DNA from: Winogradskyella jejuensis
GTDB lineage: Bacteria > Bacteroidota > Bacteroidia > Flavobacteriales > Flavobacteriaceae
Reading direction: 5' to 3'
Assembly: GCF_900129745.1 (NCBI RefSeq)
Contig: NZ_FQWS01000001.1
Location: 310,001 to 374,000 of the forward strand
Length of the DNA: 64,000 bases
The notes below the pieces were generated by a model. The model was given only the letters and a program-made list of their open reading frames with translations. It searched no databases and was not told where the DNA came from. Made by a program: the position numbers and the translations under genes. Positions 10,762-18,762 of the stretch are shown here, one piece after another (positions within the stretch are counted from its first letter, which is position 1; every line of letters starts with the position of its first letter).

Positions 10762-11655
10762 TTAAAGTTTGATGATATAGTTGACGCCGTAATTTACTGG
10801 ACGAGACTCAAAATCACTACCTGGACTTCCAGAAAAAGCTGTATCCCCAAAGACATTATGTGCATGAGCACCTGAATCAACTTTTGTAGTGTTTGATATT
10901 GAGGCAGTTGAATCACCAGTAGCATATGAGGTTCCTTGTCCTCCTGCTCCAATAAATCCAGTATCCGGTCGCACAATATCATCAAAAGTATGCGTATGTG
11001 GTGTCGAACTGGTATTAAGATTAACGTTATGCACATGATTTCTAAATGCACTATCTTGAGTACCTCCCAATGCTGGACCTGGTCTTCCGTTTACAGGGCT
11101 AGTTCCAGTTCCCCTTAAAAACATACCTTGTAAATTTGGTGTATTATTACCATATAGCGCCTTTAGTGCGTCGTATTGTTGTCCTGTCGGTATGGCTGTG
11201 CCATCACAAAGTAACCAACCTTCTGGCGCAGTAGTACCTACAAAAGGCATAATAGCACCTGTTGGCACACCATTATCCGCTGCAATGGCATATGGCACAG
11301 AATTTAATTTTTCATCAGAAATTGTAGTTCCAGATTCTACAATTCGTAAAAATACTTCTTTGCTCCCAAAAACTGAACGTCTACCTGCCGTGTTTACTAT
11401 TGAAGAGAATACTCCAAAACTATCTGTAGTTACTGTTTCTATTTGAGATGGTGTGTATAAAGGCACTTCGTTACCACCTTCTATATAGTACAAATCGAAT
11501 GTTAAATCTATTTGTGTATTAATACGAGCCGTACCATTGACATCTCTTGCTATACCTTGCACAGGAATACCTATAGTTGATTGTGCTGTAGACACCAATG
11601 TAAAAAGTAAAATAAATACCAATGTAAAGTTTGCTGAGAGGAATTTTGTTTTCAT
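10762..11655 (-). CDS. Exported phage-tail-collar-domain protein
   Basis: A 297-residue protein with a signal peptide (cleavage near residue 24, after VSTAQ). Residues about 25-120 form a beta domain typical of Bacteroidota fibre-like proteins. Residues about 131-185 match the phage tail collar domain, with the hallmark GAIMPF...PEGWLLCDG...LQGMFLRG series. The C-terminal part is His/Gly/Thr rich (HVHNVNLN, PHTHTF, GAHAHNVFG), as in tail-fibre tips, where such His residues can bind metal. It has a secretion signal and no phage genes lie nearby, so it is best read as a host surface protein, not a prophage remnant. It is the first gene of the operon with the LamG giant. Confidence 0.85.
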   Translation of the reverse strand: MKTKFLSANFTLVFILLFTLVSTAQSTIGIPVQGIARDVNGTARINTQIDLTFDLYYIEGGNEVPLYTPSQIETVTTDSFGVFSSIVNTAGRRSVFGSKEVFLRIVESGTTISDEKLNSVPYAIAADNGVPTGAIMPFVGTTAPEGWLLCDGTAIPTGQQYDALKALYGNNTPNLQGMFLRGTGTSPVNGRPGPALGGTQDSAFRNHVHNVNLNTSSTPHTHTFDDIVRPDTGFIGAGGQGTSYATGDSTASISNTTKVDSGAHAHNVFGDTAFSGSPGSDFESRPVNYGVNYIIKL

Positions 11656-11707
11656 ATCAAATGAGATTTTTGGTTTAATAGCTTATTCTAAATAAATTGT
11701 TAATTCT

Positions 11708-11735
11708 CAAAACTATGAAATAGGCAAACGTCAAA
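11708..11735 (-). promoter_or_regulatory. Bacteroidota-type promoter of the collar/LamG operon
   Basis: On the minus strand the -7 element TAGTTTTG (11715 down to 11708) fits TAnnTTTG. A TTTG -33 element lies at 11735-11732, with 16 bases between them. It is 53 bases upstream of the collar-protein start. A repeated TACGTA array abuts it upstream. Confidence 0.6.
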
Positions 11736-11738
11736 AAA

Positions 11739-11774
11739 TACGTATGTATGTCAATTTTTACGTAGGGGTACGTA
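11739..11774. promoter_or_regulatory. Three phased TACGTA palindromes (probable activator sites)
   Basis: The palindrome TACGTA occurs at 11739-11744, 11759-11764 and 11769-11774. Starts are 20 and 10 bases apart, so all three face the same side of the helix. The array begins 4 bases upstream of the -33 element of the collar operon. The position and phasing suggest binding sites for an activator; the regulator is not identified. Confidence 0.5.
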
Positions 11775-11808
11775 GGTTTTTCCTACCTTAAAAAAAGGCA
11801 AAAAATAA

Positions 11809-12774
11809 CTAAAAACTTAGACCTGGTAAGGCTTTCTGTAGTTTTAACACCCTTTTTTCAAGCTGCTGGGTGAATTTTAGGTGAGCGTCAGATTTAGCAT
11901 TAAATGGTCGGTGTGCTAATCCTTTTTGTATGGCATCAACTTCGCCCATAATGGCTTCCGAATTCTGATGTACCCAAACCGAAGTAAACTTTTCCCAGAT
12001 GTAATCTATAGCCAATTGGTTTGGATGTAGCATGTCCTCATTATAAAATCGGTAATCGCGGAGTTCGTCCATTACAATTTCGTAAGAAGGGAAATACGCC
12101 AATTGACGATTTTCGATTTCAGAATTACGATTTATAAGATTATGGATGGCAGTAATTAAATGCGATTTGCTCAAGGTATTTTCTACATAACCATCTTTAA
12201 TATGCCGTACTGGAGATACCGTAAAAATAAAGTGGATGTCTGGATTAATAGACGTTACCAAACTTACAATAGCCTCTAAACTTTCTGAAATAGTATCAAC
12301 TGAAAGCAACTCTTTTAAGAATTTCTTTTGAGGCACTTTATGGCAATTGGCAACAATTTGGTCAGTTTCAATATGCCTGTAAACCCATGAGGTTCCTAAA
12401 GTGATAATGATATGAGATGCTTCCTTTAAGAAGTCATAAGTCTGACTTATATTCTCATTTAACTGAGCTAACAACTCCTCTTTTGAAGGATTGCTTAATC
12501 GCGAATGAGCATCAAAACAATGCCAATGCTCGTTGAGAAAAAAGATGTCATCTTCTGAATATTCTTTTTGGTTTATAGCATTAGTGATTAGTTTTTCTAT
12601 CGCCAAAGGCTGAAACAAAATACCAAACGGATTCTGTAACGATTGAAATTTAAAATACTGAAACTTCTCCCCAATATTTTCAGAAAAACAAGACCCCAAT
12701 AATAACACTTTTGAGCTGTAATCAATTTGATTAAAACGCTGTGGTTGTAATGGGATTTTGGTTTGAAGATTCAT
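11809..12774 (-). CDS. GSCFA-domain protein
   Basis: A 321-residue cytosolic protein of the GSCFA family, named after the motif seen here as LLGSCFSENIG (residues about 25-36). The family is related to SGNH/GDSL-type hydrolases, in which the Ser of the first block and a distal Asp/His pair form the active site; here the distal block looks like DMLHPNQLAIDYIWEKF at about residues 243-260. The substrate is unknown. The gene begins 7 bases after alaS and probably shares its transcript. Family assignment is firm, function is not. Confidence 0.9.
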   Translation of the reverse strand: MNLQTKIPLQPQRFNQIDYSSKVLLLGSCFSENIGEKFQYFKFQSLQNPFGILFQPLAIEKLITNAINQKEYSEDDIFFLNEHWHCFDAHSRLSNPSKEELLAQLNENISQTYDFLKEASHIIITLGTSWVYRHIETDQIVANCHKVPQKKFLKELLSVDTISESLEAIVSLVTSINPDIHFIFTVSPVRHIKDGYVENTLSKSHLITAIHNLINRNSEIENRQLAYFPSYEIVMDELRDYRFYNEDMLHPNQLAIDYIWEKFTSVWVHQNSEAIMGEVDAIQKGLAHRPFNAKSDAHLKFTQQLEKRVLKLQKALPGLSF

Positions 12775-12781
12775 TATAAAT

Positions 12782-15397
12782 CTATTCGATATAAGATTTT
12801 GCTGAATCTAGAGCTGCATCAATACCTGCAGGGTTTTTGCCACCTGCAGTAGCAAAAAATGGCTGTCCACCACCACCTCCTTGTATGTGCTTGCCTAATT
12901 CCCTAACAATATTTCCTGCATTTAAATCTTTGGCTGCTACTAACTCTTTTGAGATGTAACAAGATAAGATAGCTTTCCCGTTTGTTTCACTACCAAAAAG
13001 AAGGAACAAATTATCCATGTTGCTTCCCAAATCGAAACACAAGTCTTTTATGCCAGCTCCATCTAAATCTACTTTCTTTGCTAAAAACTGAACGCCGTTA
13101 ACTTCAGAAATTTCATTTTTAAGTTCGCCTTTAAGGTTTTTGGCTTTGTCTTTTAATAAGGCTTCAATCTGTTTCTTAAGATTTGCATTTTCATCTTGAA
13201 GCGCTTGTACGGCTTTTACCGGCTCGTTTGAGTTTTTCAAAACACTTTTAATAGACTCAAACTGCTTTTCAACATCTTCAAAATAATCGCCAACGGCTAC
13301 ATTTGTAATCGCTTCTATACGGCGTATGCCTGCCGCAATAGCACTTTCAGATTTAATCTTAAAATACCAGATATCGCCTGTATTCTGAACATGCGTACCT
13401 CCACAGAGTTCCATGGATTGCCCAAACTTTATTGCGCGAACACTATCGCCATACTTTTCCCCAAAAAGCGCAATTGCACCTTTATCTAGAGCTTGTTGCA
13501 TTGGGATATTGCGATACTCTTCCAATTCTAGATTTTCTCTAATTCTGGCATTCACAAAATCTTCAATCTCCTGTAATTGGTCTGCATCTACCTTAGAAAA
13601 ATGAGAAAAATCGAAACGTAGTGATGCTGGTTTTACCAATGACCCTTTCTGCTCGACATGCGTACCGAGAATAGTTCTTAAGGCCTGATGCAATAAGTGT
13701 GTTGCCGTATGATTACTTGCGGATAAACGTCTATGCTCATCGCTAACCATAGCCTTAAAAGTATCATCTAAATCTGATGGTAAATTTTTGGTTATATGAA
13801 TAATCACATTGTTTTCCTTTTTGGTATCGGTAATGTAAACCACATCGCCATTAGGTACTTCTATGTAACCTTTATCTCCCACTTGTCCGCCACCTTCTGG
13901 ATAAAAAGGCGTCATATTAAACACCAATTGGTAATGCTCACCATCTTTCTTTGAGGTCACTTTTCTATACCTCGTGAGCTTTACATCTGCTGTTAGTGTA
14001 TCGTAACCAATAAATTCTTCCGTATCGTCTTCTTTAAGGATGACCCAATCAGAGGTTTCTGATGCAGACGCCGCGCGCGAGCGGTCTTTTTGTTTCTGCA
14101 TTTCGGTTTTAAATCCTTCTTCATTAACACTGTAGCCCTTTTCGCGAGCAATTAATTGGGTTAAATCTAATGGGAAACCATACGTATCGTAAAGTTCAAA
14201 GGCCTTAGCTCCGTCAATCGTCTTATCTTTTGAATCATCTATAACTTTATCTAATAGCAATAAGCCTTGGTCTAATGTCCGTAAGAAAGAGTTTTCCTCT
14301 TCCTTGATGACGTTTTCAATCAAACGCTCTTGAGACTTCAATTCTGGAAACGCATCTCCCATTTGATTACTCAATGTCTCTGTTAGCTTATAAATAAATG
14401 GTTCTTTCTGATTTAAAAATGTAAATCCGTAACGAATAGCACGTCTTAAAATTCGTCTTATCACATAACCAGCACCTGTATTACTTGGTAATTGTCCGTC
14501 TGCTATTGAAAAAGCGACTGCCCTAACATGGTCTGAAATAACTCGAATGGCAACATCTACTTTTTCGTCTTTTCCATAGGATGAATTGGTTATCGTTTCA
14601 ATCTCGCGAATAATTGGTGTGAACACATCTGTATCATAATTAGATTGTACACCTTGAAGCACCATACACAAACGCTCGAAGCCCATACCAGTATCAATAT
14701 GCTTATTTGGTAACACTTCTAGGCTTCCATTGGCTTTCCGGTTGTATTGCATGAAAACCAAATTCCAGATTTCTACAACCTGAGGATGGTCCATATTTAC
14801 CAAAGTTTTACCATCTACTTTCGCCTTTTCTTCAGCCGAACGGATATCCACATGTATCTCGCTACAAGGACCACAAGGACCTTGGTCGCCCATTTCCCAA
14901 AAATTATCTTTTTTGTTTCCTTTTAAAATTCGGTCTTCAGCAATATATTGTTTCCAAATGTCATAAGCTTCGGTGTCCATTTTTAGGTTATCAGCGTCAT
15001 CGCTACCTTCAAAAACGGTAACATAAAGCAGGTCTTTATCTATACCGTAAACCTCTGTCAATAATTCCCAAGCCCAAGCAATGGCTTCTTTCTTAAAATA
15101 ATCACCAAAACTCCAGTTACCCAACATTTCAAAAAGCGTGTGATGGTAAGTGTCATAACCTACTTCCTCCAAATCGTTATGCTTACCAGAAACCCTAAGA
15201 CACTTTTGAGTATCCGAAATTCTATTTTTCTTAGGCTCTGAATTTCCTAAAAAGTATTCCTTAAATGGGGCCATTCCTGAATTGACAAACATCAAAGTTG
15301 GGTCATTTTTAACCACCATTGGCGCAGAAGGAACGATAAGATGTTCTTTCTTTTCAAAAAAATCTAGGAAAGTATTTCGGATGTCTTGAGACTTCAT
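12782..15397 (-). CDS. alaS: Alanyl-tRNA synthetase
   Basis: AlaRS charges tRNA-Ala and clears mischarged Ser and Gly. The 871 residues equal the normal length. The class II catalytic domain runs over about residues 1-440 and includes [19 protein letters not shown] and [13 protein letters not shown]. The editing domain at about 550-710 carries the zinc-type ligands [13 protein letters not shown] and [13 protein letters not shown]. The C-Ala domain ends with the glycine-rich [19 protein letters not shown]. The start agrees with the conserved [14 protein letters not shown]. It faces the M23 peptidase gene across a divergent promoter region of 146 bases and is followed closely by the GSCFA gene. 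Confidence 0.98.
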   Translation of the reverse strand: MKSQDIRNTFLDFFEKKEHLIVPSAPMVVKNDPTLMFVNSGMAPFKEYFLGNSEPKKNRISDTQKCLRVSGKHNDLEEVGYDTYHHTLFEMLGNWSFGDYFKKEAIAWAWELLTEVYGIDKDLLYVTVFEGSDDADNLKMDTEAYDIWKQYIAEDRILKGNKKDNFWEMGDQGPCGPCSEIHVDIRSAEEKAKVDGKTLVNMDHPQVVEIWNLVFMQYNRKANGSLEVLPNKHIDTGMGFERLCMVLQGVQSNYDTDVFTPIIREIETITNSSYGKDEKVDVAIRVISDHVRAVAFSIADGQLPSNTGAGYVIRRILRRAIRYGFTFLNQKEPFIYKLTETLSNQMGDAFPELKSQERLIENVIKEEENSFLRTLDQGLLLLDKVIDDSKDKTIDGAKAFELYDTYGFPLDLTQLIAREKGYSVNEEGFKTEMQKQKDRSRAASASETSDWVILKEDDTEEFIGYDTLTADVKLTRYRKVTSKKDGEHYQLVFNMTPFYPEGGGQVGDKGYIEVPNGDVVYITDTKKENNVIIHITKNLPSDLDDTFKAMVSDEHRRLSASNHTATHLLHQALRTILGTHVEQKGSLVKPASLRFDFSHFSKVDADQLQEIEDFVNARIRENLELEEYRNIPMQQALDKGAIALFGEKYGDSVRAIKFGQSMELCGGTHVQNTGDIWYFKIKSESAIAAGIRRIEAITNVAVGDYFEDVEKQFESIKSVLKNSNEPVKAVQALQDENANLKKQIEALLKDKAKNLKGELKNEISEVNGVQFLAKKVDLDGAGIKDLCFDLGSNMDNLFLLFGSETNGKAILSCYISKELVAAKDLNAGNIVRELGKHIQGGGGGQPFFATAGGKNPAGIDAALDSAKSYIE

Positions 15398-15493
15398 TTT
15401 TATATGATTTTATCACCTAAAATTTAATTTTACTTATAACGTTATCTTCTTAGATGAACAGTGTTGTAAATATCTTAAGTACGAAAGTATTTT

Positions 15494-15501
15494 TATATTT
15501 G
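15494..15501 (+). promoter_or_regulatory. Probable -7 promoter element for the M23 peptidase gene
   Basis: TATATTTG fits the Bacteroidota -7 consensus TAnnTTTG and lies 42 bases before the peptidase start in the divergent alaS region. No convincing TTTG -33 element is present at the expected distance, so the call is tentative. Confidence 0.35.
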
Positions 15502-15543
15502 TATATTGTTCTAGTTCGGCACAAAAATAGAACATTTTAAGAT

Positions 15544-16515
15544 ATGGCTAAAGTAAAATACTATTACGATTCTGAAACCTTATCGTACAGAAAAATAAGA
15601 CGAAAAAAACGCACGACATTTAAGTATGCTCTAGCGTTTTTGTTGGCTTCTGCCCTATTTGGTTTCTTTTTTGTAATTGCTGGCAGTTACTTTTTTGAAT
15701 CTCCAAAAGAACGTGAATTAAGTCGGGAGTTAGAAAATATGCAATTGCAGTACGATTTGCTTAACAAACGTATGGATGATGCCATTGCAGTCCTTGAAAA
15801 TATTGAAGAAAGAGACAATGCCATTTACCGACTCTATTTTGAGGCAAATCCTATCCCTGAAGAGCAACGTAGAGCTGGTTTTGGTGGTATTAATCGTTAC
15901 AAAAAGTTTGAAGGTTTTGATAATTCTGCTCTAATTAGAGAAAGTAACAAACGTTTAGACATTCTTGAGAAAGCTATTGTAGTACAGTCTAAATCACTTG
16001 ACGAAATTGCCATTTTAGCCAAGGACAAAGAAAAGTTTTTAGAAGCAATACCTGCCATACAACCTGTAAATAACGAAAATTTAACACGTATGGCGTCTGG
16101 TTATGGTTACAGAACAGACCCTTTTACTAAGATTCGTAAATTTCATTATGGCATGGATTTTACTGCACCAAGAGGTACACCAATCTATGCATCTGGGGAC
16201 GGCATTGTGAAAAGAGCAGATAACAGTTCATCGGGTTATGGTAAGCATATACGTATAGACCATGGTTATGGCTACGTTTCACTTTATGCCCATTTATACA
16301 AATATAATGTGCGTATAAATCAGCGTGTAAAACGTGGAGACCTTATTGGTTTTGTTGGTAGTACAGGCCGTTCTGAGGCACCGCACTTGCATTACGAAAT
16401 ATTTAAAGATGGTGAGCGTATAAATCCTATAAATTTCTATTATGGTAATCTTTCTGCAGCAGAATTTAGTGACTTACTGCAAAAAGCATCTTTAGAAAAT
16501 CAATCTCTAGACTAG
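15544..16515 (+). CDS. Membrane-anchored M23 family metallopeptidase
   Basis: A 323-residue protein with a short basic cytoplasmic start, one transmembrane helix at about 28-50 and a coiled coil at about 55-95. The LytM/M23 domain follows at about 185-300. Zinc ligands are seen as HYGMDF (His and Asp) and HLHYE near its end. M23 domains cut peptide cross-links of peptidoglycan or, when degenerate, activate amidases; these residues look intact, so a periplasmic, inner-membrane-anchored endopeptidase is likely. The organisation resembles other Bacteroidota cell-wall remodelling M23 proteins. A MerR gene follows by 3 bases, so the two are probably co-transcribed. Confidence 0.9.
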   Translation: MAKVKYYYDSETLSYRKIRRKKRTTFKYALAFLLASALFGFFFVIAGSYFFESPKERELSRELENMQLQYDLLNKRMDDAIAVLENIEERDNAIYRLYFEANPIPEEQRRAGFGGINRYKKFEGFDNSALIRESNKRLDILEKAIVVQSKSLDEIAILAKDKEKFLEAIPAIQPVNNENLTRMASGYGYRTDPFTKIRKFHYGMDFTAPRGTPIYASGDGIVKRADNSSSGYGKHIRIDHGYGYVSLYAHLYKYNVRINQRVKRGDLIGFVGSTGRSEAPHLHYEIFKDGERINPINFYYGNLSAAEFSDLLQKASLENQSLD

Positions 16516-16518
16516 CAT

Positions 16519-16848
16519 ATGCATATCGACTTACCAGAAAAGCGTTACTATGGGATTGGAGAAGTTGCCAAAGCGTTTAATGTCAACACCTCTTTAATTC
16601 GTTTTTGGGAAAAAGAATTTGATGTTTTAAAACCAAAGAAAAATGCCAAAGGCAATCGTAAGTTTACACCAGAAGACATTAAAAATTTGAAATTTATTTA
16701 CCATCTAGTAAAGGAACGTGGTTTTACGCTAGAAGGTGCTAAAACACATATAAAAGAAGAAAAGCAAGAAGCCTTAAATAACTTTGAAATCATAGCAAAA
16801 CTCGAAGGTATTAAGGCGAAACTCATTAAAATAAAATCACAACTTTAA
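16519..16848 (+). CDS. MerR family transcriptional regulator
   Basis: A 109-residue DNA-binding protein. The MerR winged helix covers about residues 8-78, with YYGIGEVAKAFNVNTSLIRF as the first helices and FTPEDIKNLKFIYHLVKERG as the second part. It has only a short C-terminal helix and no effector-binding domain, as is usual for the small MerR proteins of this phylum. The signal it senses is unknown. It is sandwiched between the M23 peptidase (3 bases upstream) and lemA (12 bases downstream), so all may form one cell-envelope operon. Confidence 0.9.
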   Translation: MHIDLPEKRYYGIGEVAKAFNVNTSLIRFWEKEFDVLKPKKNAKGNRKFTPEDIKNLKFIYHLVKERGFTLEGAKTHIKEEKQEALNNFEIIAKLEGIKAKLIKIKSQL

Positions 16849-16860
16849 AATCAACCAATT

Positions 16861-17448
16861 ATGAAAAAATGGATTGTACCTATAGTAATTATTGTACTTG
16901 TAGCGCTCTGGGCTATGAACGTAAACAATAAAGCAGTAGGTTTAGAAGAAACAGTAACGAAATCGTGGGCTAATGTAGAGAGCAGCTACCAAAGACGTAA
17001 TGACCTTATTGGAAACTTGGTAAAAACTGTTCAAGGCGCTGCTGATTTTGAAAAAGGAACTTTAGAAGCGGTTATCAACGCTAGAGCTAAGGCAACTTCT
17101 ATTAGCATAGACCCGAGTAATATAACACCCGAACAACTTGCTAAATTTAATGAAGTACAAGGCGGACTTTCTGGAGCTTTAAAAAGTTTATTAGTGACTG
17201 TTGAGCGTTATCCAGAATTAAAAGCCAACCAAAATTTCTTAGAATTACAAAGTCAACTGGAAGGAACAGAAAACAGGATTAATGTAGCAAGAGACAGATT
17301 CAACGAAGCTGTAGAACCTTACAACAAGTACGTTCGTACAATGCCAACAAAATTTGTTGCTGGCATGCTGGGATTTGACGAAAAAGGATACTACAAAGCT
17401 GACGCTGGAAGCGAAAACGCTCCAGATGTAGAGTTTGATTTTAAATAA
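16861..17448 (+). CDS. lemA: LemA family protein
   Basis: A 195-residue LemA-type protein with one N-terminal membrane anchor (about residues 4-20, IVPIVIIVLVALWAM). The helical bundle that follows has the family hallmark SWANVESSYQRRNDLIGNLV at about residues 37-56. LemA proteins extend a helical domain into the periplasm; their biochemical role is unsettled. The two genes that follow encode TPM-domain proteins, a very common arrangement for LemA, which points to a shared membrane-associated process. Confidence 0.93.
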   Translation: MKKWIVPIVIIVLVALWAMNVNNKAVGLEETVTKSWANVESSYQRRNDLIGNLVKTVQGAADFEKGTLEAVINARAKATSISIDPSNITPEQLAKFNEVQGGLSGALKSLLVTVERYPELKANQNFLELQSQLEGTENRINVARDRFNEAVEPYNKYVRTMPTKFVAGMLGFDEKGYYKADAGSENAPDVEFDFK

Positions 17449-17457
17449 GTTGAATAG

Positions 17458-17895
17458 ATGTCCAACCTCGAAAATTTTCTAACTGCCTCAGAAGAAGAGG
17501 CTATTGTGGCTGCTATTCGTGATGCTGAAAAAGATACGTCTGGCGAAATTAGAGTACACATTGAGCAGAACTGTGATAATGATGTATATGAGCATGCCAT
17601 GGAAGTTTTTCATTATCTAAAAATGGACAATACCAGAGAACAGAACGGTGTTTTAATATATGTGGCCGTAGACAAAAAAGCATTTGTTATCTATGGCGAT
17701 AAAGGAATCAATAATGTGGTTGGTAAAGATTTCTGGAACACTACACGAGATACGATTGCTTCACACTTTAAAAATGGACAATTTGCTCTGGGATTAATTG
17801 AAGGCATTAAAAAAGCGGGAAAAGAATTATCTGAACATTTCCCTTGGTATCATGGCAATACGGATGAACTTGATAATACCATTTCTAAAGGATGA
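17458..17895 (+). CDS. TPM-domain protein (soluble form)
   Basis: A 145-residue protein made almost wholly of a TPM domain, with NLENFLTASEEEAIVAAIRD at the start, GEIRVHIEQNC, NGVLIYVAVDKKAFVIYGDKG in the middle and FALGLIEGIKKAGKELSEHF at the end. TPM domains were named from thylakoid and membrane phosphatase-like proteins; a phosphatase activity has been shown for a plant relative only. No signal peptide or membrane segment is seen, so this copy is probably cytosolic. It is 9 bases after lemA and overlaps the next TPM gene by 4 bases (ATGA), implying coupled translation. Confidence 0.9.
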   Translation: MSNLENFLTASEEEAIVAAIRDAEKDTSGEIRVHIEQNCDNDVYEHAMEVFHYLKMDNTREQNGVLIYVAVDKKAFVIYGDKGINNVVGKDFWNTTRDTIASHFKNGQFALGLIEGIKKAGKELSEHFPWYHGNTDELDNTISKG

Positions 17896-18761
17896 TTTTC
17901 AGTAAGCAATATTCAGTATTCAGTTTGCAGTCATGCTTTGTTAGAAATTTGAAACTTTTAGTTCTATTTTTATTTCTATTTGGTTTTCAATTTGTTGAAG
18001 CCCAATACCAAATCCCTGATATTCCTAAATTTCAAACTAGTGTTTACGACTATGTTAATCTGCTTTCTGATGTTGAAAAAAATAATCTAGAACAGAAATT
18101 AGTCCGCTATTCTGATACAACTTCTACTCAAATTGTTCTAGTTACAATTCCCTCAACTCAAGGAGAGAACATCAATTATTTAGGTGCGCAATGGGGTGAG
18201 AAATGGGGTATTGGACAAAAAGACAAAGACAACGGTATTCTTATTCTATTAGCAAAAAACGATCGCAGGATTGCTATTATTACAGGCTATGGCGTTGAGC
18301 ACTTATTAACAGACGCCATGAGCAGACGTATAATAGAGCGTGATATTATTCCTTATTTTAAACGTAATGACTATCCTGGAGGACTCAACCGTGGTGTTGA
18401 TGCTATTTTTGAAGTTCTTACTGGTGCATACAAAGGTACTAGAAAGTCATCTTCTAGCGGAGCATTTCCTTTTGTATTCTTCTTTATTCTGTTTCTATTT
18501 TTTATCATTTTTATCATAGTTATTGCCAACATAAAAAACAAAGGTGGTGGTAACGGTGGCGGCAATTATCGCTCTGGTGGCGATAGCCTTTTAGAAGCTA
18601 TTATCCTAAGCAATATGGGAAGAGGCAGCTACAAACGAGGCTCGTCTTCAGGAGGCTTTGGCGGTTTTGGCGGAAGCTCTGGTGGGAGTTTTGGCGGTGG
18701 CTTCGGTGGAGGTTTTGGTGGCGGAAGCTTTGGCGGTGGCGGTGCTTCTGGTGGATGGTAA
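17892..18761 (+). CDS. TPM-domain membrane protein with glycine-rich tail (YgcG-like)
   Basis: A 289-residue protein. A signal-type hydrophobic segment at about residues 22-36 ends near VEAQYQ. The TPM domain covers about 45-175 (YDYVNLLSDVEKNNLEQKL ... GYGVEHLLTDAMSRRIIERD). A transmembrane helix spans about 193-216, and a tail from about 218 is Gly/Ser rich (GGFGGFGGSSGGSF and so on) and ends GGW. The tail is a known feature of YgcG-type TPM proteins. The first 18 residues (MIFSKQYSVFSLQSCFVR) are odd, and their DNA resembles a CAGTATTCAGTTTGCAGTC-type intergenic repeat; the functional start may lie further in. It ends 1 base from the convergent barrel-protein gene. Confidence 0.88.
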   Translation: MIFSKQYSVFSLQSCFVRNLKLLVLFLFLFGFQFVEAQYQIPDIPKFQTSVYDYVNLLSDVEKNNLEQKLVRYSDTTSTQIVLVTIPSTQGENINYLGAQWGEKWGIGQKDKDNGILILLAKNDRRIAIITGYGVEHLLTDAMSRRIIERDIIPYFKRNDYPGGLNRGVDAIFEVLTGAYKGTRKSSSSGAFPFVFFFILFLFFIIFIIVIANIKNKGGGNGGGNYRSGGDSLLEAIILSNMGRGSYKRGSSSGGFGGFGGSSGGSFGGGFGGGFGGGSFGGGGASGGW

Positions 18762-18762
18762 T

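Noticed and set aside
10762-11655. Prophage remnant because of the tail-collar domain
   Set aside because: The protein has a signal peptide, is in a surface-protein operon, and no other phage genes lie within 10 kb.
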